Made by a program: the position numbers and the translations under genes. The notes below the pieces were generated by a model. It made no database searches and had not been told where the DNA came from. It worked only from the letters and a program-made list of their open reading frames with translations. DNA of 64,000 nt from Cryphonectria parasitica EP155 (taxonomy: Eukaryota; Ascomycota; Sordariomycetes; Diaporthales; Cryphonectriaceae). Below, piece by piece: positions 20,586-33,400 of the stretch (its first letter is position 1; each line of letters starts with the position of its first letter). The stretch lies in the NCBI RefSeq assembly GCF_011745365.1, contig NW_024468909.1, positions 3,534,001 to 3,598,000 on the forward strand. The letters run 5' to 3'.

Positions 20586-21822
20586 CTACCGTTGCCTTTC
20601 CCAGCTGCCCAGCCATCTCCATCCCTCAGCGACCTTGTCCACTTGGTCCAGCGCGCTTTTCACCTGGCCCTCCGGGTCATGCTCCCTGCTCCCCTCAAAC
20701 TCGACAAAAAAGAGGTACTGAAAGGGCGCGATGAGGCTGGGCAGACTGTTGATGCTCGTCAGGTTGAGGCCATACTTGTTAAAAACGTCCAGAACAGCCG
20801 CCAGCGCACCAGGCGACCTGTGCGGCACCGTGAACGACACCAGGCTCTTGTAGCCCTTCTCTGGTGCCTCGGACGCCTCTTGCTCGTCGCTGCTGCTGCT
20901 GCTGCTGCTCCTCCTCCTCCTCCTCCTCCTCCTCCTCTTTCTCCTCCGCAGCACAAAGAACCGCGTCGTATTGTCATCCCGGTCCTCGATATGCCGCGCC
21001 AACACATCCAGCCCAAACATGTCCGCCGCCATCTCCGCCGCCACCGCGGCAGTGGTCCCCTCGGTGTCCTGGCTCGCCAGCTCCGCCGCCCTGCTCGTCG
21101 AGCTGACGTCCACGCGCTCCACGCCCGCCAGGTGCTGCGTCAGAAACCCGTCCGTCTGGCCCAGTGCCTGGGGGTGGCTCAGCACGCGCCTCACGTGGCC
21201 CAGCGACGGCTCGAGCTCTGCGCTGGTCTTGGTCTTGTTGTTGTTGTTGTTGTTGTGGTGGTGGTGGTGGTTACTACTACTGCTAGTGCTGGTGCTGGTG
21301 CTGGTGCTGTCTTGCGGCTGCGCAGCCTCGCGGCCAAAGGTCTTAGCAGCATGAGGCTTCGGCGGGCGCCTGTACCCTAGCAGAAAATGGTGCACATCGA
21401 GATAAACCTCGCCGCAGACTCGCAGGTCGCCATAGGCCCCGCGGCGGTCCGCCAGGCTGTCGAGCGTAAAAGTGACGACGCCGTGCGTCGAGTTCTCAAA
21501 GGGGACCACGCCCAGCTGCGTGGTCCCGGACTGGACCGCCTCGAAGACGTCCTTGATGGTCCCTACGGGCTGGTGGCTATACTCGGCCTCTGGGAAGGCG
21601 GACTTGGTCGCCTTTTTGGGAGAGTAGGGATTCAGGTGTCAGTCAGTGAATTTATGTCTTGTGAGTTTGTGTATGCATGCATGTGCGTGTGCTGTGAGGA
21701 TTGGGGAAGAGAGAGAGAGAGAGAGAGAGAGAGGATTCGGACGAATATACCTGGTGGGTGAATGAGGAGGGCGGGCCAAGGAAGGCTACCAGTGGCCTTT
21801 CTGTTGTCGTATCTGTTGTCAT
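20586..21822 (-). CDS. pha2: Prephenate dehydratase (PHA2)
   Basis: Exons on the minus strand are 21822-21751 and 21611-20586, giving 365 residues. The 139-nt intron has GTATAT...AAAAG with a CTGAC branch sequence. The enzyme converts prephenate to phenylpyruvate in phenylalanine synthesis. Visible motifs are VAFLGPPSSFTHQ (N-terminal substrate-binding start), VVPFENSTHGVV, SHPQALGQTDGFL, the catalytic TRFFVL, and a C-terminal ACT domain beginning SLVSFTVPHRSPGALAAVL. Two repeat-coded insertions interrupt it: a Ser/Thr-His-Asn run in the middle of the catalytic region and an Arg-Ser run just after TRFFVL. The usual ESRP motif of the ACT domain reads NSLP here. An upstream in-frame ATG (21960) would add 46 residues; the start at 21822 fits the family better. 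Confidence 0.93.
20895..20945. repeat. Trinucleotide repeats (CTG/CTC) inside pha2
   Basis: A run of GCTGCTG then CTCCTCCTC units encodes, on the minus strand, about ten Arg followed by about seven Ser between the TRFFVL catalytic motif and the ACT domain. Confidence 0.9.
21234..21309. repeat. Trinucleotide repeats (TTG/TGG/GCTGGT) inside pha2
   Basis: GTT, GTG and CTGGTG-type repeats encode, on the minus strand, Ser-Thr, His and Asn runs inserted within the catalytic domain. Confidence 0.9.
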
Positions 21823-23084
21823 TTTTGTATGTAACGAAGACAAAGAGGAAGAATTGGGAAGTGAGAAGTGGGAACGAGAAGAGAAAAGCGCTCGTGAGCG
21901 CTGGGAGGAAGGGAGAGAGGGAAATAAACGGCAAATTTTTTTTATAGAAATAATTTCCAAACCACTTAAAGACCACCGTTAATTGGTGTCCTCAGTTGCT
22001 TCTCATAGACCAAACCCTATATAAGATTTCATCTCCTCTTGCAGCCGTGACTGTGACCATGGACTTTGGCGTTCCCAGTGTTGTTGGGTGGAGTTTTTTG
22101 TGATGGATTGAGGCTCTCAAAGCTTCAATGCGCTGCGGATATCGGCGACACAAGCGGACCCGCAGATCGTCTGTGATACATTGTACAACTGACACATGGC
22201 GTGTGCACCATAGTACTAAACTGCAGCAGCCAGCCCAATTGTTTTTCCAATGCCATGACGGATGTTACATGTTTTGTTTCCGATTCAACTTTACTCGATA
22301 CCACTTCCTTATATTTTATGTACTAGGCACTCAAAATTAAAATCCAAGCACATAGTATGCCATCATCACGTACACTGTTGGCTATCATGTCGTTTGTGAT
22401 GCAAGAAATTTGGGAACAGAGCGTGTAAAGAGCGTATACAGTTGGATTTTCTTTTTACAACTATCTCAACGAGCGACTAAAAGTCATATCACACTTTGCC
22501 CAAAAACCAAAAACAAGGAAGCTCTCATCTTCTTTTTGAATCTGGGCAGACCCATCGTATTGGGCTTGCAGATCTTGTCCAACGAATGATGTCAGGTAGC
22601 AGCTTCAACGCCTCATTCCAGACTGATCATCCACTCTTCAGGAAGGTCTCGGTTCTCATTCTCTCTTCTCTCTCCCTCTACTCCCTCTTTGCCCTGCTTG
22701 TCCGCCCGTTGATGGACCAGGAGCTCGCCTCCCCTGCTCCCTGGTACAGACGACATCACGGGCAATGTCTGCAGCCGAGAATCAGCAACTGCCAGGACAC
22801 CGGAGGAAAATACCAACAGGATGGAGAAGGAACGGACGTACCACCATGTTTCTCTCAACTCAAGCGGTCATCACAGAGCGGAGCGGCGATTCACGGAACA
22901 CCTGGTGAGACGCCGACGCCGTTCCGGGTATGTCGGTGAAGCCTTTCGTCAATCGCCGCTGCGCATGCGATTGCTTGCGGGACGGCGACTTTGGCTGTGG
23001 CGTCGGGACATCAACAGGTGTCCTCGGCTCGGACGGGATTGCTTGAGTTTCAGAGCCCTCGTTCTTTACGAGGGAATCAAACTG
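21823..23084. other. Intergenic between pha2 (5') and eRF1 (3')
   Basis: 1.26 kb. It holds the pha2 promoter and leader (with a TATATAA-like box on the plus strand near 22019-22025 whose orientation does not suit pha2) and the 3' UTR of eRF1. An 81-codon minus frame at 22613-22858 has a hydrophobic N-terminus, but support as a gene is weak. Nothing else is recognised. Confidence 0.45.
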
Positions 23085-24859
23085 TCAATCTGTACGTGGA
23101 ACGTCAGTCAATCATATTGCTAGGTCAAACCCATCTTTTCCCTTTCTTTCTCATCATTTCTTACCGTCGTAGTAGTCATCATCGTCGTCATCAAAATCTT
23201 GCAGCTGCTCAAAGTTGACCTTGTAGCGGAGGATACCTCCAATGCCGCCGAAGCCCTTGACGAACTGGTTGCCCTCGGTCGATCGGTCCGACACAAATTC
23301 CAGATTCGTGCCAAAGTCCTTGTAGTGCTCAGCGATCCACTCCAGGAAGGACTCCTGGTTGACCAGCTCCATCTCCAGGCCGGACGAGGTGGGAGACTTG
23401 TCCATGAACTTGTCGCGGTTGCCCGATGTCTCCTCCTGCTTGGTCGTGTGAATAACGTGCTCGCCGCCGCTGCTGTCTTTCAGAGTCCAGCGGGTGATCT
23501 CGAGGTTCTCAAAGACAATCAGGGTCTCTACGGCGCCGAGCTCCAGCGCCTTGAGGGTATCGTCGATGCCGTAGCAGACCCGCCCAGTATCCTGGCTGAT
23601 CTCCTCAAAGTACTTTCCGATCAGCTTCTTCTCCTGGATGAACTTGACGTTACCAAGCGTCTCAGAAGACAACTCGATGGCTTGGTTGAAGCCGTTTTCT
23701 CCACCGTACGATACGTCCACAACCTTGATGACCTTGGAGGCCAGACGATTGTCGAACATGTCAGAGGCGTTCAGGTCGTTCTTGAAGTCGGCAGAACCAG
23801 CAAGGATGATACCGGCAACGTTGACCTTGTCATTGGTGATGAAGTTCTGGACAGCCAGCTCGGCAACCTTGCGGACGTAGTTGTGGCGCTTCTCCTCACG
23901 GAGACGAGCGAAACGGAGGGCGGACTGACCACCACGTCCGTGCTTCTTGGGCAGATCGACGGAGAACTTGTGAACGATATCTCTGGTATTGCCGCTGAGG
24001 GTACCAAACAGCGCACCGTTACCATCCATGACGATGAAGCCGAACTTCTGGTCGGACTCCAGCAGCTCGGCGAGAGCCTCGGTGTGGAACTTGTTGTCAC
24101 AGAGGTAGAGCGAGGTATTGATGGGCTTGAAGGGCTCGAAGTCGATGTTGACCTTGCGCTCCTTGCCCTCGGAGGTCAAGATTTCGCCACAGTAGACAAC
24201 GAGACCGTTGGGCGGAACTTTGTTGTACAGCTTGAGACGTTGCTGGGTGGATGTGATGGCTGACAGGACGGACTGTCGGTTGACACGAGACTTGATGTTC
24301 GATGCGGTACCCTGTGATGATGGGTGTCAGTGTATGGCCGTCATAGAGGGGTATCTTTCTCTCGAGAATAAAGGGCAAGCAAGGCGTGCGTACGTATTCT
24401 TCAGCCAACATCTTGGCGGCTCGCGAGACCTGATCCTTGGGTGCTGTGACGACGTCAGTTAGCCGAGTGCGATTAAGCGAGTCGAGTTTCTGCAGAGGCG
24501 CCAAGCTGAGAGAAGAGAGGGAGTCTTGTGGCCAACATACGGATAATGAGGGAGATCATGCTCGTGCCGTTGCCACGAGCAGCCTCAAGGCGCTTGATGA
24601 GCTTCTTGACCTTCCATATCTCGATCTGCACACTTGCGTCAGCACAGCACCAGCACCGGTGCGCGAAATACAGGGCGCGCGTCGAGGAGCTCCTCAAAGA
24701 GGAGAAAGCATACATTTTTCTCAGCTTCGTTCTGCATGGATAAAAGTCAGCACGGGCACGCGACACACGGAGCGCATTTGGAAGTTATGACGAAAGTCAA
24801 AGCGGTCTTCGTTGTAGAGCGAAGAAAAGTGCAAGACTTACAGCCTGAGCGTCACTCAT
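23085..24859 (-). CDS. sup45: Eukaryotic peptide chain release factor eRF1 (SUP45)
   Basis: Preferred exons on the minus strand are 24859-24842, 24731-24714, 24625-24541, 24443-24394, 24311-23165 and 23089-23085, giving 440 residues (family about 437). The first two coding exons are 18 nt each (MSDAQA, NEAEKN). eRF1 recognises all three stop codons and triggers peptide release with eRF3. Visible motifs are NIKS (residues 62-65), YLCDNKF (126-132) for stop decoding, and GGQ (184-186) for hydrolysis. The acidic C-terminal tail binds eRF3. If the last intron (23164-23090) is not spliced, the frame reads through its GTAAGAAATGA donor and ends DGKK at 23154 (442 residues); splicing gives YYDD. All introns are GT-AG. 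It is divergent from the DUF1770 gene. Confidence 0.95.
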
Positions 24860-25597
24860 TTTGGCGGTATTGTAGACGCCGTAGCGACCTTCTCGATCTG
24901 TTGTACGGAGCTGCAGTCAAGCGGCAGCCAAGGGGGTGGGGGGCGTTCCAAGAGACCGAGTGGAGTGGGAATTTTCAGAGATGAAGAGGAAAAAGAAAAG
25001 GAAGAAAAACAAGGTGGTATAGAAAGAAGAGGTGGTTTTGATGGCGGGGTTTCGGTGGAGGTGAATGATTTTGAGGGAAGAGGTCAAAAACTGGCCTGGC
25101 GTGAGGGCGTTGCAGACAGCCCCACCAGTGCTGACTGTCACCTGTCATTGGTCAGACTCACCCCCTCCAAGACCCCTAAGGAAGCTTAACCCGGCCAGAG
25201 CCGCAACCACCAGCGGCCAACAATACCAAACCAACTCGACAATCAGTCACTACTCACTCGCATCACCTATTGTGACCTCCAAAAGTGCAACTCAACAGGG
25301 GGAAGTTCTCCCTCAGGCCCTCCTCCCGAAATTACCAGCCGTTCTTCTTCCCTGAGTCATTAATTTCAGGAGTCACTGGCAGGCTGCAATCCTGTGGATG
25401 CCCAAAATCAACCAGCTGACGTCACGCCGCCCACCTCGACACAGCGCCCCGTCCTAGGGCTCTCTTTCTCTCTAGGCGCAAGGCAGCTTCAAGTGGGGGG
25501 CCTGTAAACCAAGGCCCTAAACCACCCAAGCAACCCTCAAAGAACCTATCGCCAGTCGCCCTCTCGAGACCCGCCCCCAAATAGCTGCCCACCCATC
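24860..25597. promoter_or_regulatory. Divergent promoter region between eRF1 and the DUF1770 gene
   Basis: 738 bp between divergent ATGs. The eRF1-proximal part is GA-rich on the plus strand (24960-25080), so it is pyrimidine-rich in the sense of eRF1, as expected for a strongly expressed fungal gene. No TATA box was recognised. Confidence 0.5.
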
Positions 25598-26237
25598 ATG
25601 GCCTCATCCGACATTCCTATGCAGATAGCAGAGACTATCCAAACCGCCCACATCAACCGGGCCCCCTCGGCAGCCCACGACCTCAACCCCTCCACCGCCG
25701 CAGACACGAAGGAGCCCGTCCAGCTAGAGGAGAAGAAGAAGGCCAGCAGCGCCCGCGACCTCGATGAGGACGATGTCGACGACGACGACGAAATTCCAGT
25801 CAGCGTTCTCAGGCCGCAGAACCGCTTCTCCCACCTCCCGCCCATCCCGGACCTGCGGTTCGAGCAGAGCTACCTGCATAGCATACAAGATGCCAAGTCG
25901 TGGTGGATGGTGGCCTGGATCACGACCAAGGACCATGTAGGTTGTTTCTTTGCGTATCTCTGGAGAGTATTACACATCATGCATGTTGCTTGGTGCCAGC
26001 CCATTTACTGACCTTGGAGAAACGCCGTGACAGCTTATGATGCCGATGATACAAGGAGTCGTCTACAATCTGGCCCTGTGCGGCTGGCAGCACTGGAACA
26101 GAAACGCACAGCTGAGCGGGAACTCGCTGGGCGCCAAAGCCCGGAGATGGTGGTACAGCGTCAACAATTGGCCCATCAACCAAAAGACTGTTAGCACCAA
26201 GAGATCTGTGGGCGGAAACGACTGGTTCAGGCGCTGA
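25598..26237 (+). CDS. DUF1770 family fungal protein
   Basis: Exons are 25598-25936 and 26034-26237, giving 180 residues. The intron is 97 nt (GTAGGT...GACAG, phase 0). The N-terminal half is disordered with an acidic run (DLDEDDVDDDDE). The core LPPIPDLRFEQSYLHSIQDAKSWW followed by ITTKDH, and after the intron LMMPMIQGVVYNLALCGWQHW, matches the pattern I know for DUF1770, a Pezizomycotina-specific family without known function. The GVVYNLALCGW stretch is hydrophobic but short for a membrane helix. It is convergent with the maltase gene, with only 91 bp between stops. Confidence 0.75.
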
Positions 26238-26328
26238 GGATGAAAGGGATTGTCTTTATCCTTCACATGTGACGAGGCGTCAAGTTGTACATATGCTATG
26301 GGCTTTCTGAGCTCGTGTTCTTTTATTC

Positions 26329-28402
<2,074 letters not shown>

Positions 28403-29630
28403 GATGCTAAAACAGTTTGAGACCTCGATATGAATGGAGCATTAGGAGGAGTCGTTCTTAGAGAATTTCAAAGTAGGGCGAAGAAAAAAAGAAAAGAGAA
28501 ACGCCGGGGGGGGGGGGTCGAGGTTGTTTTATAATGGATTATATAAACGTTGCAAGAGGTGAGGAAGTTGACGAGAGTCGTGATTAAAAAGAAACCAACC
28601 AAAAAAACCCAAGCGTCACGACAAGTTTTTGGTGCAATTTCTTTGCTCCTGCTACCATATTATATGGGACCACGAACGGCTCGATACTAAACTATCACCA
28701 CTAACGGCAGACCAAAAGGCGGCTGCGCCTCCTCAAACATGGTTTTTTCCCACAGCACATCACGATCACCGTGCTTCTCTTCTGGTCAAACAAATGTCAC
28801 CACCGCGCCATTAAAGTCATGGTGGGTGTTGATCATAGCCTTGGAAGTTCCTCCAGAATGCAGAATGGGGCGTCCGCATAATCACTCGCTCAAATTTCCA
28901 TCTCCACGAGCGATCGTGGGGTAAAGTAGGGGCGTTCTTTGGGTAGAGCAGATTGTCTTAGCCTGTTTAGCAATCTTGGATTCGAATCGAAGAGGGCGGG
29001 GAATTGTCCCGGATCAAATTTCGCATACCCGGATGCAGGCCTCGTCCCTTTCCCAAGGGAAGGTGAAGCTAAGGGCAGCACCCATTTTCTTTCCTGGCGG
29101 CGTCACTTTTTTCCATCAAGAGCTCAAGGTTCTCAGAGAGGTCAAGCGAAAGATTTGGCGGCTGGCTGAGGTAGCCTAGCTCTATTGAATTCTTTTCTTG
29201 CCAATGATACTAATCTACTCACAGCGCTCTAAACGCAGGCAAATAGCCAGGTCTGGTCCGCATGTCTCTGCGTCCCTCCTCTTGCTCGGTGTCCTGCCAT
29301 GCATCACTCGTGCTCCCGATTGGGTGCTTCTCGTGGATGCCGCTTGAAGTGACAAACTCGCCCTGCTGCGTATGCTGCTGACTCCGTCTCCATGAGTCCT
29401 GATGTTGAGCCGCCGCCGACACTCTCGACTTGTCCTGCTCCCTCCTCAATCCTCCTTGTCATAAATGTAACGCTCCACTCCTGAACCCTGTGGCGATGGC
29501 TGGGTTTCCCTCCAAGGTTGAACGGCGTTTCTCTCTTCCTGTGAAAACTTGCTAGTCCCCAAGACCCGTCCTCAACTCACTCAGGCTTGCATGTATCAAA
29601 TCATGCACTACCGGGTCTCTCGGCCGGACT
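28403..29630. other. Intergenic between the maltase start and the vid21 stop
   Basis: 1.2 kb. It holds the maltase promoter (a TATA-like box near 28541-28547 on the minus strand and a G11 run at 28506-28517) and the 3' UTR of vid21. No gene is recognised. Confidence 0.5.
28541..28547 (-). promoter_or_regulatory. Putative TATA box of the maltase gene
   Basis: Reads TTTATAT on the minus strand, about 140 bp before the ATG at 28402. The position is plausible for an inducible gene, but the match is imperfect. Confidence 0.35.
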
Positions 29631-29730
29631 CTATCTGCCCGGTACCGGTGTCGCGCTTCCACTCGGTTGCCGTTGATGTTGCTGCTGCTGTTGCTGCTGT
29701 TGCTGCTGCTGGTGCTGCTGTTGCTGCTGT

Positions 29731-29762
<32 letters not shown>

Positions 29763-30438
29763 CTGACTCATTTGTCGCGCCGCTGCCGCCTGCGCGATGG
29801 CCTGTTGCTGCTGTTGATGTGGGGCAACTTGCTGTGGTGTGTGCTGACCCATTTGTTGCTGCTGCTGCTGCTGTTGCTGGCGCAACAGTTGCGCGTACTG
29901 CTGTGGGCTGGTGGTCGTCGGGATCCCGTTGGCGTGAGTTTGTTGTTGCGAGCTGCTGCCTGCCGCAGCGTCCATTGCATGTTGGACCACGCTGTTCTTA
30001 CCCAGGTTCTGCCTAAACAACTGGCCGTAGCGCATGATCGCGGTCGAACGGATCACATTAGGAGACATTTCTGGGTGTTGAGCCCGGATCTGGTTCTCAA
30101 ACTCCGCAAAGTGGGCTTGCATGCTGGGCGGCAAGCCTCGAGGTTGCGTAAAGCCGGGAGGTGGTGACCCGCTTGCTCCGGCCTGTATGTTCAGGCCGAC
30201 GCCACCGGGCGAGGTGGCCACCCCCATGCCGTTGGGTCCGTACGCGCCCATGTTGCTCATCATGAAGTTGTTCTGGACGCCGTTCATACCATTGCGGATG
30301 ATAGGGGAGTTCCCTTGTGTTGCCGACCCATTCGGCATGGCCTGATTTTGTTGCGGCTGCTGGACTGGCTGCGCTTGCGCTTGCGCTTGCGGAGGAGAGT
30401 GATGTGGCGGTAGTTGCTGAGGCTGCTGTTGTTGCTGC

Positions 30439-30470
<32 letters not shown>

Positions 30471-33400
30471 GCCCTGAGGTTGCGGGGAGTGATGATGGAC
30501 TTGACCTTGTGCTTGTGCCTGCTGCTGCTGCTGGACCGCTTGTTGACGTCTCTGTTGGTCATGTATTCGCTTAGCCTGCATCACCAAGTTCGCGTCTGGT
30601 ACTTGCATCCGCTGCCCTGCCTGTAACACGGCCATCTGCGCCTGCGTCATGCCATTGACATTCACGGGCATTTGGGAAACGAGTCCTCCCGCAGCCATCT
30701 GCGCAGCAAGAGCCACTTGCTGTTGTTGCTGCTGCTGCTGCATTGGAAGCCTAGCACGTGCTTGACCTGGAACTGGCATCTGCCTAGCCACCATCTGGAC
30801 TGCAAGAGGGTTAGGGATGCCCGCCACATGAGCAGCAGCAGCAGCATTCTGAACTGCTTGACCAGTTCCTGGAGCAGCTGCGACACGCCCCACTTGATTC
30901 GGAACCCTGCCCTGCATAGCAGCAGCCTGTGCAGGTGTTCGGTCAATATGGTTTCCGCTTTCCTTTTGTCGTGCGGGTAGACTTACCTGTCGCTGTGCCT
31001 CCTGCTGCTGGGTGAATCTCAGTAGCTTCTCGTGCATTTGCTTCTCGCGCTCATGACGTAGACGGCTGTAGTCCTCTGGGGTCTTGGTAGGCAGCTTCGG
31101 TTGCGGGTTCTCGGATGGCCTCTTGCTCTGTTGGCTTGCGGTCTGCTGTTGCTTAGCGACAGTTGCTTCCCGCTTCTTGGCCAACTTCTTCATAGCATCG
31201 ATTATTGCGAAAGGCCTTTTGAAAGGTTTCCTATCCACTCGAAAAGGCAAAGTAGGTCGTCGCCGCTGCACTGGCACTACAGCACCGTTGGGCCCTACTT
31301 GTGGTCTCGCGTTATCGTTTGCTTGGGCAATGGCTCTTTGCGCCGCGTCGATTCGTCTCTGATACGTTTGGAAGTACTGGCTCCTCGCCGTATCGTTCGG
31401 GTACCCTTCCAATTGGACCCATCGCTCGAAGCATTCCCAGGGTGTTCGCCTCTCTTCTGCGGAGATGAAAGCAGACTTTGACGTGATCATTTGGGAGATC
31501 AATGACCAGTTGTACGAGAACTCCCTTACTAGTCTCCTGAGCTCGTCGTCTTCGGCAGGAGTCCACATTGACGCCAACCTATTTTCGTAAAAGCTCTGGA
31601 GCGGCATTAGTGATTCAGTTGGAGGCCTGAACTGATGCCCAGCATGCAGCCTGTCTCGAATCACTTTCATATCCGGGCGGAACAGAGCCACATCGGTGTT
31701 CTCCGGTACCAGCTTTGTCCTCTCAAGATCGTTGGCGCCTGCAACCTCAAAGTCGTCACCCTCATCCTCCACGGCGTACTTGAATCGGCTTTGCTTCAAG
31801 CGGGGCACTTCTGGTCTTAGGACCATTTCTCCGTCCACATACTTGCTCAGTGGCAGAGCAGGACGACGCCACCGTGCATCGGGGTCATACTCTGGTACAA
31901 GCAGATCGGGCTGAGGCGGTTTGAGTGGCACGCCATACAGAGGTAGTTCTTCCAGGAGCTGGTCCGAGGCTGCAGACCTTCGCAGACCGAATACGACGTC
32001 GTCGTCTTGCAAAGCGAAGATGGTGGAGGGGGCCAGTCCGTCCATGTTCCAATCTTGGAACTCTTCGTCAACGTCCATAGGTGAGTCGGCATCGTCCGAT
32101 GGAATTAAGTCGGGCATAGGGGTTGGGAGCGAATCTGCTCCGGGCAGGTGAGACGCAGACTTGTGGGTGGACGACATGACACTCATTGGAGGTGGTTTCG
32201 CGTTCACCTGGAGAAGCTTCCTCTCCTCATCGTTGGACATTATCCATTCGGCACAGGCCTCGGCAAGATTTCGGGCGACAGTTCGCTTCCACTTGCGTTC
32301 CTCCCGGAAGTCAGTCCGCATCCACTTCATTTCTTGCAGTAATGAATCCCAATGACTCGGCGGTCTCGTCGGCTCGGGGCAGCGCTTGGGCTGGCGAAGA
32401 GACCATTTATCATGCTGTTGTAGATGATAGATGCGGCGAAGTACATTGCAAGCTTGTTTCTCTTGTAGGACAATTGCACAGTCCGGAGACGACAGCGTCT
32501 TGTGCGTGTTAGCCAGGAGTTGTTCGGGACCCTTCATCCAATTCGATTGACGGGTGAAGCCGTCGAAGAACAGAGGCACAAAGTAATCATCGGTTGGAAT
32601 GCGTTGCAGTTTCCCGTGAGGTGAGCTGGCAACGATCGTGTCTTCAGATTCCTTTGCCTGTTTCTCGAAAAGGACTGTAGGAGCCCTCTTGTGCTTCAGG
32701 CCGTGCCTCTCCGCAAAGCCTCTCCTTCGTGGCACCAGGGCGGCCGTCTCTGTTTTGTGCTGGTGATGATCAGACCGTTCCTCAGACAGGCCAGCATCTA
32801 CAACCGGTGCTTCAGGGCCAGTGCTCTTCGGCTGAGTGTCCTGCTCCACCCGAGGTTGGGTGACTCCTTCATTTGCAGTCATTGGGACAGCAACAGACGG
32901 TGTTGCATTGTCGTGAGTGATGGGGTCTCTGGATGCTGGAGACACTGAAACAATCCGCTCATCCGTCGGTGCCTGAATCTGAACTCTCGGCGACGTCTCG
33001 CTCTGGCTTGCCGAGTGCGGTGACTGAATAGCAGATTGGTGTTCCTCCCTGATGTTCTCAAGATTCGCTTTGGTTGTAACTCCTCTATCCGTGGGAAGTG
33101 ACGGTGTTGCCGGCTGCGCAGGTGGGTGAGGAAAGCTAGAAGGCGGCGACAGCACCGAGACCTGTCGCGGAGCCTTCGTCGACATGGCTGCATTGGCCGA
33201 CTCAAGCAGTAATTGAGCGGATGCTGATTGGAATGCAGCAGCTTCGAGAACATCTCCTGCTGGAGTCTCATCCACCTCTGGAAGTACCTTTGCCTTCTGA
33301 GATTCATTTTGTTCTGCTTTTCGTTGACCCGAGTCCTCGTCGTCTCCAGAGTAAGGAGGCCCCTCGTTGTCAGGACTAGTATCGGGGGACGCATCTTGTA

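Noticed and set aside
20592..21380. 262-codon frame opposite prephenate dehydratase
   Set aside because: Antisense shadow of pha2; its poly-Pro and poly-Val runs come from the triplet repeats.
23199..24263. 354-codon open frame opposite eRF1 (plus strand)
   Set aside because: It is the antisense shadow of the well-supported eRF1 exon; its Leu/Val/Asp composition mirrors eRF1 codons and it has no motif.
29667..30167. Poly-Leu frame opposite the vid21 tail, resembling a membrane protein
   Set aside because: The Leu runs are the complement of CAG/CAA repeats coding for Gln in vid21.
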